64,000 nucleotides of DNA from Acidobacteriota bacterium (GTDB lineage Bacteria; Acidobacteriota; Blastocatellia; Pyrinomonadales; Pyrinomonadaceae), in the NCBI GenBank assembly GCA_019239425.1, contig JAFAZX010000045.1:310001-374000 (forward strand). The letters run 5' to 3'. Position 1 is the stretch's first letter; every line of letters begins with the position of its first letter. The notes under the pieces are model-generated. The model worked only from the letters and a program-made list of their open reading frames with translations, was not told where the DNA came from and made no database searches. Shown piece after piece: positions 49,033 through 58,148 of this stretch. The translations under genes and the position numbers were made by a program.

Positions 49033-49114
49033 CGACGCGATGATGGCGCCGGGGCCGAAGGCGCGCAGCAGGCCCTTCCAACCGCCCGAAAGCTCCGGGC
49101 CCGGCGGCTCGTAA

Positions 49115-49143
49115 TTGACGCTCTCCTGTCGCAGTGTTATTAC
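49115..49143 (+). promoter_or_regulatory. Promoter of the beta-lactamase-like hydrolase gene
   Basis: TTGACG (49115-49120), 17 bases, TATTAC (49138-49143), 59 bp before the ATG at 49202. It overlaps the 5' end of the divergent transporter frame. Confidence 0.5.
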
Positions 49144-49201
49144 GTCTTCCCGGCTCGAAGGATGTCAGAACTTATTCAGAAGGAAGCGCGCGACATTCTC
49201 C

Positions 49202-50779
49202 ATGAAACCACTTCGTAAATCTAGCCCTAAGTTGAGCCGCGCCGTGCGGGGCGCGCTCCTCTGCCTTTTTCTCGTCTCATCCTACGCGCCTGCTCTGGCA
49301 CATACGGCCAACGGCGGGGGCGGCCTGCCGCGCAGCTCGCCGGAGCGGCAGGGCATCTCGTCGGCCGCGGTGCTCGCGTTCGTCGAGGCGGCCGACCGCG
49401 AGGTAGACCAGATGCACGGCTTCGTGCTCGTGCGCCACGGCCACGTCGTCGCCGAAGGCTGGTGGTCGCCTTACGACGCGCGCACGCCGCACGTCCTCTA
49501 CTCCCTGAGTAAGAGTTTCACCTCGACCGCCGTGGGCCTCGCCGTCGCCGAAGGCAAGCTGAGTCTTGATGACGAGGTCTTGAAATTCTTCCCCGAAGAG
49601 GCGCCGGCCGAGCCCTCGCCGAACCTGCGTGCGATGCGCGTCCGAGACCTCCTGCGGATGTCTTCGGGGAACCAGACCGAGGCGCCGATTTTAGATTGGG
49701 ACGGCAAAGACCCTTCGATGCGCGACGCCAGTTGGGTCAGGCGCTTCCTCGCGCACCCCGTCCCCTTCAAGCCGGGCACGCACTTCCTCTACAACTCGCC
49801 CGCGACCTACATGCTCTCGGCCATCGTGCAGAAGGTGACGGGACAGGCCGTGCTCGAATACCTCAGGCCCAGACTCTTTGACCCTCTGGGCTTTGAGAAT
49901 CCGACGTGGGTCGCGAGTCCGCAGGGCGTGTCGGCCGGCGCGTACGGGTTGTCCCTGCGCACGGAAGAGATCGCGCGCTTCGGGCAGTTGTATCTACAGA
50001 AGGGCACGTGGCAGGGGCGACAACTCGTCCCCGCGTCGTGGGTCGAGGAGGCGACGGCGCGGCAGACCTCGAACGGCTCCGCGCCGAAGAGCGACTGGGA
50101 TCAGGGCTACGGCTTCCAGTTCTGGCGCTCGCGCCACGGCTGGCGCGGCGACGGCGCGTTCGGGCAGTTCTGCCTCGTCGTGCCCGAACTCGACGCGGTC
50201 GTCGCCATCAACAGCGGCACGCGCGACATGCAGAAGGTGATGAACCTCGTCTGGGACAAGCTGCTGCCCGAGATGAGGCCGGGCCGCCTGCCCGAAGACA
50301 ACGCCGCGCGTCAGAAGCTTGAGGCGAAGCTGAAAGGCTTGACCGTCAAGTTTCAAACGGGCCGGGCCACGTCCGCGCTCGCGGAGAAGGTTTCGGGCCG
50401 CTGGTACGAGTTCCCCGAGAACGAGCGCGGCATCCAGGCCATCTCGTTCGACTTCAAAAGCGCCTCGCCCGCGCTCCTCGTCCGCACGGCCGCGGGCGAG
50501 GCGCGCACGCCCTTCGGCTTCGAGTCCTGGCGGCAGAGCCGCGGCGGCTTCGCCAACGGACTCGACAAGGCTCTGGGCCTGCCCGCGCAGCCCTTGCTGG
50601 CCGCGAGCGGCGCGTGGACTTCGGACGACACGTACGCTTTGAAGATCGTCCTCTACGAGACGCCCTACTACTCGACGCTCAGCTTCAAGTTCGAAGGCGA
50701 CAGGCTCGTCTTCGACTCGGAGCACAACGTCTGGTTCGGCCCGACGAAGCAGGCGCAGCTCGTCGGCCAAGCTCACTGA
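49202..50779 (+). CDS. Secreted serine hydrolase, class C beta-lactamase family
   Basis: The 525-residue protein has a signal peptide (LLCLFLVSSYAPALA, ending about residue 33). The penicillin-binding-like domain has nucleophile S101 and K104 in YSLSKSFTSTA and a YNS triad (FLYNSPATYML) after it. A C-terminal lipocalin-like or beta-rich domain (about 390-525) is common in such esterases. Members include peptidases, esterases and transacylases; few are true beta-lactamases. The ATG at 49202 fits the signal peptide, although the nearest ribosome-like GGAAG is rather far away. Its 3' end overlaps the convergent gene by 7 bp. Confidence 0.86.
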   Translation: MKPLRKSSPKLSRAVRGALLCLFLVSSYAPALAHTANGGGGLPRSSPERQGISSAAVLAFVEAADREVDQMHGFVLVRHGHVVAEGWWSPYDARTPHVLYSLSKSFTSTAVGLAVAEGKLSLDDEVLKFFPEEAPAEPSPNLRAMRVRDLLRMSSGNQTEAPILDWDGKDPSMRDASWVRRFLAHPVPFKPGTHFLYNSPATYMLSAIVQKVTGQAVLEYLRPRLFDPLGFENPTWVASPQGVSAGAYGLSLRTEEIARFGQLYLQKGTWQGRQLVPASWVEEATARQTSNGSAPKSDWDQGYGFQFWRSRHGWRGDGAFGQFCLVVPELDAVVAINSGTRDMQKVMNLVWDKLLPEMRPGRLPEDNAARQKLEAKLKGLTVKFQTGRATSALAEKVSGRWYEFPENERGIQAISFDFKSASPALLVRTAAGEARTPFGFESWRQSRGGFANGLDKALGLPAQPLLAASGAWTSDDTYALKIVLYETPYYSTLSFKFEGDRLVFDSEHNVWFGPTKQAQLVGQAH

Positions 50780-52101
50780 GTCACGATTGTCCCCATCCTG
50801 ACGACCTCGAAGTCCGAACCCCTGATGCCCTTCAGGGTGTTCAGCTCCGAGTCGTCCCAGCGCGGGTCGGGCGCGCCGCTCACGTACCAGTTGCTCCCGT
50901 TGTCCGCGAGGATCATCCCGTACTTCTTCAGCGCCCGCAGGACGACCTGCATTGCCGGCGAGTAGCCGGAGATGTCCACCGAAGCCTTCAGGCGCACGCG
51001 CATCCCCATCGGCGGGAGGTTCGGGTCGGTGTTGCTGCTGGCGAAGTGGCGCGCAGGGAGGACGTACGCGCGGCGCGTGCGCGACGCGGTGAAGCGCAGG
51101 GCGTGCGTGATCTCCCTGCGGCCGAAGACCTCGTCGTAGCGGACGAGGCCGGGAAAGATGGGCAGGCCCGCGGCGTCGGCCGAAGTCCAGCCGGCCGGCC
51201 GCAGGGCGTTGGAGTTCAGGTCGAAGACGGCGCCGCTGTCCGCGCCCCAGCCCGAGCCGTTGGGGAAGGCCCGGTAGAGTTCGTAGAGCTTCCAGTTGTC
51301 GCGGTCGATGACGATGACGTGTCGGTCGCCCGTGCCGCTCGGGCCACCTTCAACCGGCGCGTCCGACGGAACGGGATAAGGGCCGGGGTCGCTCTCGCCG
51401 CCGTAGGCGTTGAAGGTGATGGGGACTTTCGTTTGCGAGCCGGAGACGACGACGTAAGGGATGCCGTTCGGCGCGCCGTTCCAGACCGTGCCGAAGTCCG
51501 GGTGCAGCGAGGTGCCGAGGCCGATGCTCGCGATGAGGTTGGCCGAGTTCGGGTCGACGGGGTCGTTCGAGACGTCCTGGTTCCAGGGGTTGTCGGCGGG
51601 GAAGAGCCGCTTGCCGTTGAGGCTCGCGCCCGCGCCGAGGTCTGGTGGTTGAGTCCCGACGCGGAAGCGCACGCGGTTGCTCGCCTGACCGCGGAGCGTG
51701 ACCGAGACGAGAACTTCGCCCGTCGAGTTCGACATCTGGTCGCCCAGACGCACGACGACCGAACTCATCCACTCGAAGCCGGGCACGGGGTCTACGCGCT
51801 CGACCGCCAGCGCGTAGACGTTGTGCGCGGCGTCCTCGGCCGTCGCGGTCAGCGCCGAGGGCGTCTCGCCGGGCAGCAGTTGGACGTTCTGCGCGAAGAG
51901 CATCACGCGCGTCCGCGCGTCGACGCCGAACGTGATGGTTTGCGCGAAGGGGAAGGGGTCGCTCACGCGCGTCACGGGCTCGACCGCCACGGCCCTGTCA
52001 GTCCCCTCCTCCGCGACGAGCAGGGGCGCCGCCGTCTGCGCGGGGGCGGCTCCCGCACACAGTAAGAGGCAGAACAGCGCCGCCACGTTCCGACGGAACA
52101 T
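50773..52101 (-). CDS. Secreted protein of unknown function
   Basis: A 442-residue protein with a clear signal peptide (MFRRNVAALFCLLLCAGAAPAQ). The first 150 residues look like an Ig-type bacterial domain (SVVVRLGDQMSNSTGEVLVSV). The remainder contains LFPADNPWNQDVSNDPVD, DRHVIVIDRDNWKLYELYRAF and ILADNGSNWYVSGAPDPRWDD, a pattern I associate with uncharacterised secreted proteins of soil bacteria and cannot assign to an enzyme. GGAGGAG precedes the ATG. It seems to be transcribed alone from the region shared with the divergent PadR gene. Confidence 0.75.
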   Translation of the reverse strand: MFRRNVAALFCLLLCAGAAPAQTAAPLLVAEEGTDRAVAVEPVTRVSDPFPFAQTITFGVDARTRVMLFAQNVQLLPGETPSALTATAEDAAHNVYALAVERVDPVPGFEWMSSVVVRLGDQMSNSTGEVLVSVTLRGQASNRVRFRVGTQPPDLGAGASLNGKRLFPADNPWNQDVSNDPVDPNSANLIASIGLGTSLHPDFGTVWNGAPNGIPYVVVSGSQTKVPITFNAYGGESDPGPYPVPSDAPVEGGPSGTGDRHVIVIDRDNWKLYELYRAFPNGSGWGADSGAVFDLNSNALRPAGWTSADAAGLPIFPGLVRYDEVFGRREITHALRFTASRTRRAYVLPARHFASSNTDPNLPPMGMRVRLKASVDISGYSPAMQVVLRALKKYGMILADNGSNWYVSGAPDPRWDDSELNTLKGIRGSDFEVVRMGTIVTQ

Positions 52102-52272
52102 AGAGACTCCTCCGAAGCTTGTTTCAAATTTGGGGCGCTACCGAACGGCGTCTGGGGGCGTGAGAAAGGGTGGCTTCAATCTCGCCCAAGATTCTAACCC
52201 GCCGCGCCGCCGCCCGACAAGAGTTTCTTCCCGGCGGCCTTCGACCTTTCCCGACCCCGCGCCACTTTCCTA

Positions 52273-52315
52273 TTGACGCCCGATAGGTCGAGGACTATAC
52301 TCCGGCTCCTATCGG
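52273..52315 (+). promoter_or_regulatory. PadR promoter and probable operator
   Basis: TTGACG (52273-52278), 17 bases, TATACT (52296-52301). An inverted repeat CCGATAG (52280-52286) / CTATCGG (52309-52315) brackets the -10 box, a position suited to self-repression by PadR. Confidence 0.65.
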
Positions 52316-52333
52316 CGGCCGAGAGGAGGAGCG

Positions 52334-52672
52334 ATGGGGCTCGACAAGAGGACAGACCTTTTGCAGCAGGGGACGCTGGAGCTTTTGGTCTTGCGCCTGC
52401 TCCGCACGGGGCGGCTCAACGGCTGGGACATCATGCAGCGCATCCGCGTCGTCTCCGGGGACGTGCTGAGCATCACGCCGGGCGCGCTCTACCCGGCGCT
52501 GCACCGCCTGGAGGAGCGCGGGCTGGTCAAGGCCGAGTGGGCCTCGTCGGAGAACAACCGGCAGGCGAAGTTCTACCGCCTGACCCCCGTCGGCAGGAGA
52601 CAGTTGGAGGCGGAGCGCGAGACCTGGGAGCGCTTCGCGGGCGCCATCGAGGCCATCCTGCGCGACGCTTGA
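52334..52672 (+). CDS. PadR-family transcriptional regulator
   Basis: The 112-residue winged-helix repressor has the PadR signature: TLELLVLRLLRTGRLNGWDIM, then ITPGALYPALHRLEERGLV and AKFYRLTPVGRRQLE. In Acidobacteriota such a gene is typically placed before ADOP permease genes, as here (14 bp gap to the first). It should bind the CCGATAG/CTATCGG repeat at its own promoter and release it on sensing an unknown ligand. GAGGAG precedes the ATG. Confidence 0.93.
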   Translation: MGLDKRTDLLQQGTLELLVLRLLRTGRLNGWDIMQRIRVVSGDVLSITPGALYPALHRLEERGLVKAEWASSENNRQAKFYRLTPVGRRQLEAERETWERFAGAIEAILRDA

Positions 52673-52686
52673 AGGGAGGGGCCGGG

Positions 52687-55359
52687 ATGTCCAAGAGGCT
52701 TTGGAGGCGTCTGCGCGCGCTCGTCAAGCGGGGCGAGCTGGATCGTCAGCTCGACGAGGAGCTGCGCTACCACCTCGAACGCGAGGAGGAGCTACACCGC
52801 GCGGCCGGCATGTCTCACGAAGAGGCGCGCCGCGCGGCCCTGCGCGAGTTCGGCGGGGTCACGAGGGCGAAGGAAGAGTGCAGGGAGGCGAGGGGCGTGA
52901 GACTGTTCGAAGACTTGTGGCAGGACGTGCGCTACGGCCTGCGGACGTTTTGCAGGAAGCCCGGCTTCGCGCTGGTCGCCGTCCTCACGCTCGCGCTCGG
53001 CATCGGGGCGAACGCGGCCATCTTCTCGGTCGTCAACGGCGTGCTGCTGAAGTCGCTCCCCTTCCCGGAGGCCGAGCGTTTGGTCGCGCTCTTTGAGACG
53101 AACGAGTCGGGCCGCGAGACGGCCGTCGCCTTCCCCGACTACCTCGACTGGCGCGCGGGCGCGGACGCCTTCGAGGAGATGGGGGCGCGCATGCCCGCGG
53201 GCGGCGTGCTGACGGGAGACGAAGGGCCGGAGCGCGTCACGGGCCGGTACGTGACGGCCAGCTTCTTCCGGACGCTCGGCGTCAGGCCCGCCGCCGGGCG
53301 CTTCTTCACGGAGGAGGAGGACAGGCCCGGGGGCGCGAACGTCCTGGTGCTCAGCCACGAACTCTGGCTGCGGCGCTACGGGGCCGACCCCGGCGTGGTC
53401 GGCCGCGCCGTGACCTACAACGGCGCGAGCTGGACGGTCGCGGGCGTCATGCCGCCGCAGTTCGACTTCTACGGCGTGAACAGCCTCAACAACCAGTTCT
53501 TCATCCCGCTCGGCCAGCTCTCCGACCAGAAGTGGATGCACGAGCGCGACTCGCACGTCGTCATGGTCACGGCGCGCCTCAAGCCCGGCGTCCCGCTCGA
53601 GCAGGCGCGCGCGCAGTTGGAGGCGGTGGCGGCGCGGCTGGCCGGTCAGTTCCCGGAGTCCAACGGCGGGGGCGGCGTGCGCCTGCGTTCGTACCTCGAC
53701 GACTACGTCGGCGAGGCGCGGCCGGCGCTGCTGATGTTGATGGCGGCGGTCGGGGCGGTGCTTTTGATCGCGTGCGCGAACGTCGCGAACCTGCTGCTGG
53801 TGCGCGCCGCCGGGAGGCGGAAGGAGCTCGCCTTGCGGGTCGCGCTCGGCGCGGGGCGCGGGCGCGTGGTGCGACAGCTCCTGACGGAGAGCCTGCTGCT
53901 CGCGGCGGGCGGCGGCGCGCTCGGCCTCCTCTTCGCGTGGTGGGGCGTCGGCGCGCTCCTGCGGCTCGCGCCCGACGCGCTGCCGCGGACGGAGAGCATC
54001 TCGCTCGACGGGCGCGCGCTGCTGTTCACGTTCGCGCTGACGCTTCTGACCGGCGTCGCCTTCGGCCTCATCCCCGCGCTGCAAACGTCGAAGGCCGACC
54101 TGAACGACGCGATGAAGAGCGGCGGGGCGGGCGGCGGGACGAACACGGGCGGGCGCTGGCTGCGCTCGGGGCTGGTCGTGACGGAGGTCGCGCTCTCCCT
54201 GGTGCTGCTCGTCGGCGCGGGGCTCCTGCTCCGCAGCTTCTGGCAGTTGATGCGGGTCGAGCCGGGGTTCGAGGCGAGAGACGTTTTGACGCTGCGGCTG
54301 CGCCTGCCCGACGGCAAGTACGCCGAGGCCGAGCAGTGCGCGGCCTTCCTCAAAGAGGTCAAGCGGCGCGTCGAGGCGCTCTCGGGCGTGCGGCAGGTGA
54401 GCCTGGCGACGGGCTTCCCTTTCGGCCGCGCGAGCGAGCTCGGCTACAGGCTCGAAGGCCGGCCCGAGCCGCGGCAGCCCTCCGACCTGCCGGACGCTTA
54501 CGCGCAGTGGGTGAGTCCGGAGTTTCACCGGACGCTCGGCATCCGGCTGCTCGCCGGCCGCTACATCGAGGAGAGCGACGGGACGGACTCGCCCCAGGTC
54601 GCGCTCGTGGACGACGACTTCGTCCGCCGGAACTTCCCCGGCGCTTCGCCCCGCGACGCGCTCGGCAAGCGGCTGCGCTTCGGCTCGGAGGAAGACCCCT
54701 GGTGCGAGATCGTCGGGGTCGTCGGCCACGTGCGGCAGAGCGGGCTCGACGAGGAGGGGCGGCCCGGCATCTACCGCCCGTGGACGCAGCTCAGGCGGAG
54801 CATGGCCGTCAGCGCCCTGCGCGCGATGGACTTGGTCGTGAAGACCTCGGTCGAGCCGACGCGACTGGCCGAGCCGATCCGCGGCGAGGTGCAGGCGCTC
54901 GACCGCGACCAGCCGCTCGGCAACGTGCACGCGCTCGCGTGGTACGTCGAGCAGACCCTCGCGCCGCGCCGCTTCAGCATGACGCTCGCGGCCGCCTTCG
55001 CGTGCGCGGCGCTCGCCCTCGGCGCGGTCGGGCTCTACGGCGTGCTCTCGTACACGGTCGCGCAGCGCACGAGGGAGATCGGCATCCGGGTGGCGCTCGG
55101 CGCGCGGCGCGGCGACGTGCACCGCCTCGTCATCCGGCAGGGGATGGGGCTCGCGCTCGCGGGCGTCGCGGCCGGACTGCTGGCCTCGCTCGCGCTGACG
55201 CGCCTGATGTCGAGTCTGCTCTACGGCGTGAGCGCGACCGACCCCGGGACGTTCGCGCTCATCGCGCTGCTGCTCCTGCTGGTCGCGCTCGCCGCCTGCT
55301 ACCTGCCCGCGCGCCGCGCGTCGAAGGTCGACCCTTTAATCGCGCTGCGCTGCGAGTGA
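52687..55359 (+). CDS. ADOP-family MacB/FtsX permease 1
   Basis: The 890-residue membrane protein begins with a cytoplasmic helix (RQLDEELRYHLE, EEARRAALREFGG), the mark of the acidobacterial duplicated orphan permease family. TM1 is ALTLGIGANAAIFSVVN-like, followed by a MacB-type periplasmic domain. Then come three membrane helices (for example LLIACANVANLLLVRAAGR), a second periplasmic domain and a last FtsX domain (VAQRTREIGIRVALGARRGDV). No ATPase gene is nearby, so the energy source is unknown. GGAGGGG precedes the ATG at 52687. Export of small molecules or signalling through the membrane are the usual guesses. Confidence 0.9.
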   Translation: MSKRLWRRLRALVKRGELDRQLDEELRYHLEREEELHRAAGMSHEEARRAALREFGGVTRAKEECREARGVRLFEDLWQDVRYGLRTFCRKPGFALVAVLTLALGIGANAAIFSVVNGVLLKSLPFPEAERLVALFETNESGRETAVAFPDYLDWRAGADAFEEMGARMPAGGVLTGDEGPERVTGRYVTASFFRTLGVRPAAGRFFTEEEDRPGGANVLVLSHELWLRRYGADPGVVGRAVTYNGASWTVAGVMPPQFDFYGVNSLNNQFFIPLGQLSDQKWMHERDSHVVMVTARLKPGVPLEQARAQLEAVAARLAGQFPESNGGGGVRLRSYLDDYVGEARPALLMLMAAVGAVLLIACANVANLLLVRAAGRRKELALRVALGAGRGRVVRQLLTESLLLAAGGGALGLLFAWWGVGALLRLAPDALPRTESISLDGRALLFTFALTLLTGVAFGLIPALQTSKADLNDAMKSGGAGGGTNTGGRWLRSGLVVTEVALSLVLLVGAGLLLRSFWQLMRVEPGFEARDVLTLRLRLPDGKYAEAEQCAAFLKEVKRRVEALSGVRQVSLATGFPFGRASELGYRLEGRPEPRQPSDLPDAYAQWVSPEFHRTLGIRLLAGRYIEESDGTDSPQVALVDDDFVRRNFPGASPRDALGKRLRFGSEEDPWCEIVGVVGHVRQSGLDEEGRPGIYRPWTQLRRSMAVSALRAMDLVVKTSVEPTRLAEPIRGEVQALDRDQPLGNVHALAWYVEQTLAPRRFSMTLAAAFACAALALGAVGLYGVLSYTVAQRTREIGIRVALGARRGDVHRLVIRQGMGLALAGVAAGLLASLALTRLMSSLLYGVSATDPGTFALIALLLLLVALAACYLPARRASKVDPLIALRCE

Positions 55360-55394
55360 AGGTCTTTCGAGAAGTTGGAGTGAAAGGTGTGTGG

Positions 55395-58031
55395 ATGATG
55401 GGAAGGCTTTGGAGGCGGCTGCGCGCTTTGCTGAACCGCGGCGGGTTGGACAGTCAGCTCGACGAAGAGCTGCGCTACCACCTCGAACGGCAAACGGCGG
55501 CGCACGTCGCCGCGGGGATGTCGCACGAGGAGGCGCGGCGCGCGGCCCTGCGCGAGTTCGGCGGCGTCACGCAGTCGAAGGAGCAGTGCCGTGAGGCGCG
55601 CGGCGTGCGCCCCTTCGAAGACCTCCGGCAAGACCTCGTCTACGGCCTGCGCGTGCTGCGGCGCAACCCCGGCTTCAGCCTCGTCGCGGTCTTCACGCTC
55701 GCGCTCGGCATCGGCGCCAACACGGCGCTCTTCAGCATCACGAACGCGGTCGTCTTCCGCCCGCTCCCCTACCCCGAGCCGGAGAGGCTCGTGACGGTCT
55801 GGGAGTGCTCGGCGAAGTCCGAAGAGGCGCGCGTCATCGTCTCGCCCGCCAACTACCTCGACTGGCGCGAGCAGGCGCGCTCGTTCGAGGAGATGGGCGC
55901 CTACACCGAAGACTTCTACAACCTCTCCGAGGAGGCCGCGCGCCCCGAGCGCGTCGCCGGCGCGAACGTGACGCCGAGCCTCTTCCGCGCGCTCGGCGTC
56001 CGCGCGGTCGCGGGCCGCGTCTTCACGCCGGAGGAGGCCGTGCCCGGCACCCCGACCGTGGTGATGCTGAGCTACGGCCTCTGGCAGCGGCGCTTCGGCG
56101 GCGACCCGAACGTCGTCGGCAAGACCGTCAAGCTCAACGGCCCCGAATACATAGTCGTCGGCGTGCTCCCGCCGGACTTCATCATCTCGCCGCGGCACTA
56201 CGAGGTCTTCAGGGCGTTGAGCTTCGACGAGACGGAGAAGGCCAACCGGCGCGGGCGCTATCTGACGGTCATCGCTCGGATGCGGCCGGGCGTCACGGCC
56301 GAGCAGGCGCGCGCGGAGATGAACGCCCTCGGGCTTGCTCTTGCCAGGCAGTACCCCGACGAGAACGCTGGCCGCAGCGCGACCACCGACCCGCTGAACA
56401 GGACGATCACCTGGAACACGCGCAACACGCTGCTCACGCTGCTCGGCGCGGTCGGCTTCGTGCTGCTCATCGCGTGCGCCAACGTCGCCAACCTCCTGCT
56501 CGGGCAGGCCGCGGGGAGGAGGCGGGAGATGGCCGTGCGCGCGGCGCTCGGGGCCAGCCGCCTCCGGCTCGTCCGGCAGATGTTGACCGAGAGCCTGACG
56601 CTCTCTCTGGCGGGCGGCCTCGCGGGTCTGCTGCTGGCGAAGTGGGGCGTGCGGCTGCTCGTCGCTTTGAGCCCTGCGAGTCTGCCGCGCGCGGAGGAGG
56701 CGGGTCTCGACGCGCGCGTGCTCGCCTTCACGCTGCTGGTCTCGCTGCTGACGGGCGTCGCGTTCGGGCTCGTGCCGGCGATACAGGCGTCGAGGGTGGA
56801 GCTGACCGAAGCGCTCAAGTCGGGGGCGCGCGGCGCGGGCGGCGGGCGCCCGGGCTTCGCGCGCGGCACGCTGGTGGCGGCCGAGGTCGCGCTCTCGCTC
56901 GTGCTCCTCGTCGGCGCGGGCCTTCTGGTCAAGAGCTTCGTCCGGCTGACCGAGGTCAACCTCGGCTTCGACCCGACGCACGTCGTCGCGGCCGACATCT
57001 CGCTTCCATACCGTTACAACACGCCCGAGAAGCGCGCCGGCTTCTACCACGAACTCTTAACACGCGTCTCCGCTCTGCCGGGCGTCTCGTCGGCCGCGGT
57101 GGCGCAGAGCGTCCCCTTGAGCGGCGAGGAGCACGGCGGGCGGTTCAAGGTCGTCGGGCGCGAGCCGGGGCCGGACGGCGGCGACGGCGGGTACGGCTCG
57201 ATCTACCACCGCGTCAGCGCCGACTACTTCAAGACCTTCGGCGTGCGCCTGCTCAAAGGTCGCGGCCTGACCGAGCGGGACACGGCCACGGCGCCGGCCG
57301 TCGCGCTCGTCAGCGAGACGCTGGCGCGCAAGGTCTTCCCCGGCGAAGACCCTTTGGGCAAACAGATCGTACTCACCAACGCGCCGGAGCGGCCGCGCGA
57401 GATCGTCGGCGTCGTCTCGGACACGCGCTACGTGGGGCCGCAGAGGGAGCCCTTTTCGGAGATATACGTCTCCTACCTCGACGACTCGTGGCACCACATG
57501 TCCCTCGCCGTGCGCGCCGGCGGCGACCCGGCGGCTCTCGTCAACGCCGTACGCGAACAGTTGGCGGCGCTGGACGCGGACGTGCCTTTGGCGAACGTCA
57601 AGGAGATGAATGAGTACGTCAAAGACTCCTTCGGCCCGCAGCGCTTCAGCGCGCTGCTGTTCACGCTCTTCGCGGCGGCGGCGCTGCTGCTGGCGGCGCT
57701 CGGCGTCTACGGCGTCATCTCGAACACGGTGGCGCGCAGGACGCACGAGATCGGCATCCGCGTCGCGCTCGGCGCGCGCGGGCGCGACGTCCTGCGGCTC
57801 GTGGTCGGGCAGGGGATGCGGCCGGTGCTGTTGGGCCTGCTGGCGGGGCTGGCCGGCGCGTTCGCGCTGACGCGCCTGTTGGAGAGCCTTCTGTACGGCG
57901 TGAGCGCCTTGGACCCTTCGGTCTTCGCGGGCGTCTCTCTGCTGCTCGCGGCGGCGGCGCTCTGCGCCTGCTACCTGCCCGCCCGCCGCGCGACCCGCGT
58001 CGACCCTTCGGCCGCGCTCCGGCACGAGTGA
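55395..58031 (+). CDS. ADOP-family MacB/FtsX permease 2
   Basis: The 878-residue paralogue of the gene before it, 35 bp downstream, has the same layout: N-terminal helix (DSQLDEELRYHLERQ), TM1 in LALGIGANTALFSITN, a periplasmic MacB domain, LLIACANVANLLLGQAAGR, a second domain, and RRTHEIGIRVALGARGRDV at the end. N-terminal and membrane segments are nearly identical to permease 1, while the periplasmic parts have diverged, so they may recognise different ligands or form a heterodimer. Two adjacent ATGs (55395, 55398) and a GTG at 55389 are possible starts; GGAG lies 14 bases before 55395. Confidence 0.88.
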   Translation: MMGRLWRRLRALLNRGGLDSQLDEELRYHLERQTAAHVAAGMSHEEARRAALREFGGVTQSKEQCREARGVRPFEDLRQDLVYGLRVLRRNPGFSLVAVFTLALGIGANTALFSITNAVVFRPLPYPEPERLVTVWECSAKSEEARVIVSPANYLDWREQARSFEEMGAYTEDFYNLSEEAARPERVAGANVTPSLFRALGVRAVAGRVFTPEEAVPGTPTVVMLSYGLWQRRFGGDPNVVGKTVKLNGPEYIVVGVLPPDFIISPRHYEVFRALSFDETEKANRRGRYLTVIARMRPGVTAEQARAEMNALGLALARQYPDENAGRSATTDPLNRTITWNTRNTLLTLLGAVGFVLLIACANVANLLLGQAAGRRREMAVRAALGASRLRLVRQMLTESLTLSLAGGLAGLLLAKWGVRLLVALSPASLPRAEEAGLDARVLAFTLLVSLLTGVAFGLVPAIQASRVELTEALKSGARGAGGGRPGFARGTLVAAEVALSLVLLVGAGLLVKSFVRLTEVNLGFDPTHVVAADISLPYRYNTPEKRAGFYHELLTRVSALPGVSSAAVAQSVPLSGEEHGGRFKVVGREPGPDGGDGGYGSIYHRVSADYFKTFGVRLLKGRGLTERDTATAPAVALVSETLARKVFPGEDPLGKQIVLTNAPERPREIVGVVSDTRYVGPQREPFSEIYVSYLDDSWHHMSLAVRAGGDPAALVNAVREQLAALDADVPLANVKEMNEYVKDSFGPQRFSALLFTLFAAAALLLAALGVYGVISNTVARRTHEIGIRVALGARGRDVLRLVVGQGMRPVLLGLLAGLAGAFALTRLLESLLYGVSALDPSVFAGVSLLLAAAALCACYLPARRATRVDPSAALRHE

Positions 58032-58034
58032 GCA

Positions 58035-58070
58035 TTGACACCCCGCGCGACACTCAATACCATGAGTGTC
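58035..58070 (+). promoter_or_regulatory. Promoter with operator for the Cys-rich secreted protein
   Basis: TTGACA (58035-58040), 17 bases, TACCAT (58058-58063). A perfect 8-bp inverted repeat GACACTCA-N6-TGAGTGTC (58049-58070) overlaps the -10 box. It starts directly after the permease 2 stop codon, so this gene is switched separately from the PadR unit. Confidence 0.7.
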
Positions 58071-58148
58071 CCCAACGGCCCTCACGCGAACGGACATTCA
58101 GCTTGCGTCAACGTTCATTCGGTTTGCAGTTCACCAAAGGAGGGTTCC

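Noticed and set aside
45239..49081. A 1,280-residue open frame covering GH3 and most of the transporter
   Set aside because: The N-terminal 440 residues are an Arg/Gly-rich out-of-frame reading of the transporter gene. Only the part from 47740 matches GH3.
52273..52686. Upstream extension of permease 1 from 52273
   Set aside because: It overlaps the PadR promoter and gene in another frame. The ATG at 52687 has a strong ribosome site and the conserved N-terminus.
53532..58031. A 1,499-residue open frame joining the two permease genes
   Set aside because: It reads the end of permease 1 out of frame (Arg/Ala-rich nonsense) before entering permease 2 in frame. High GC content leaves such frames open.
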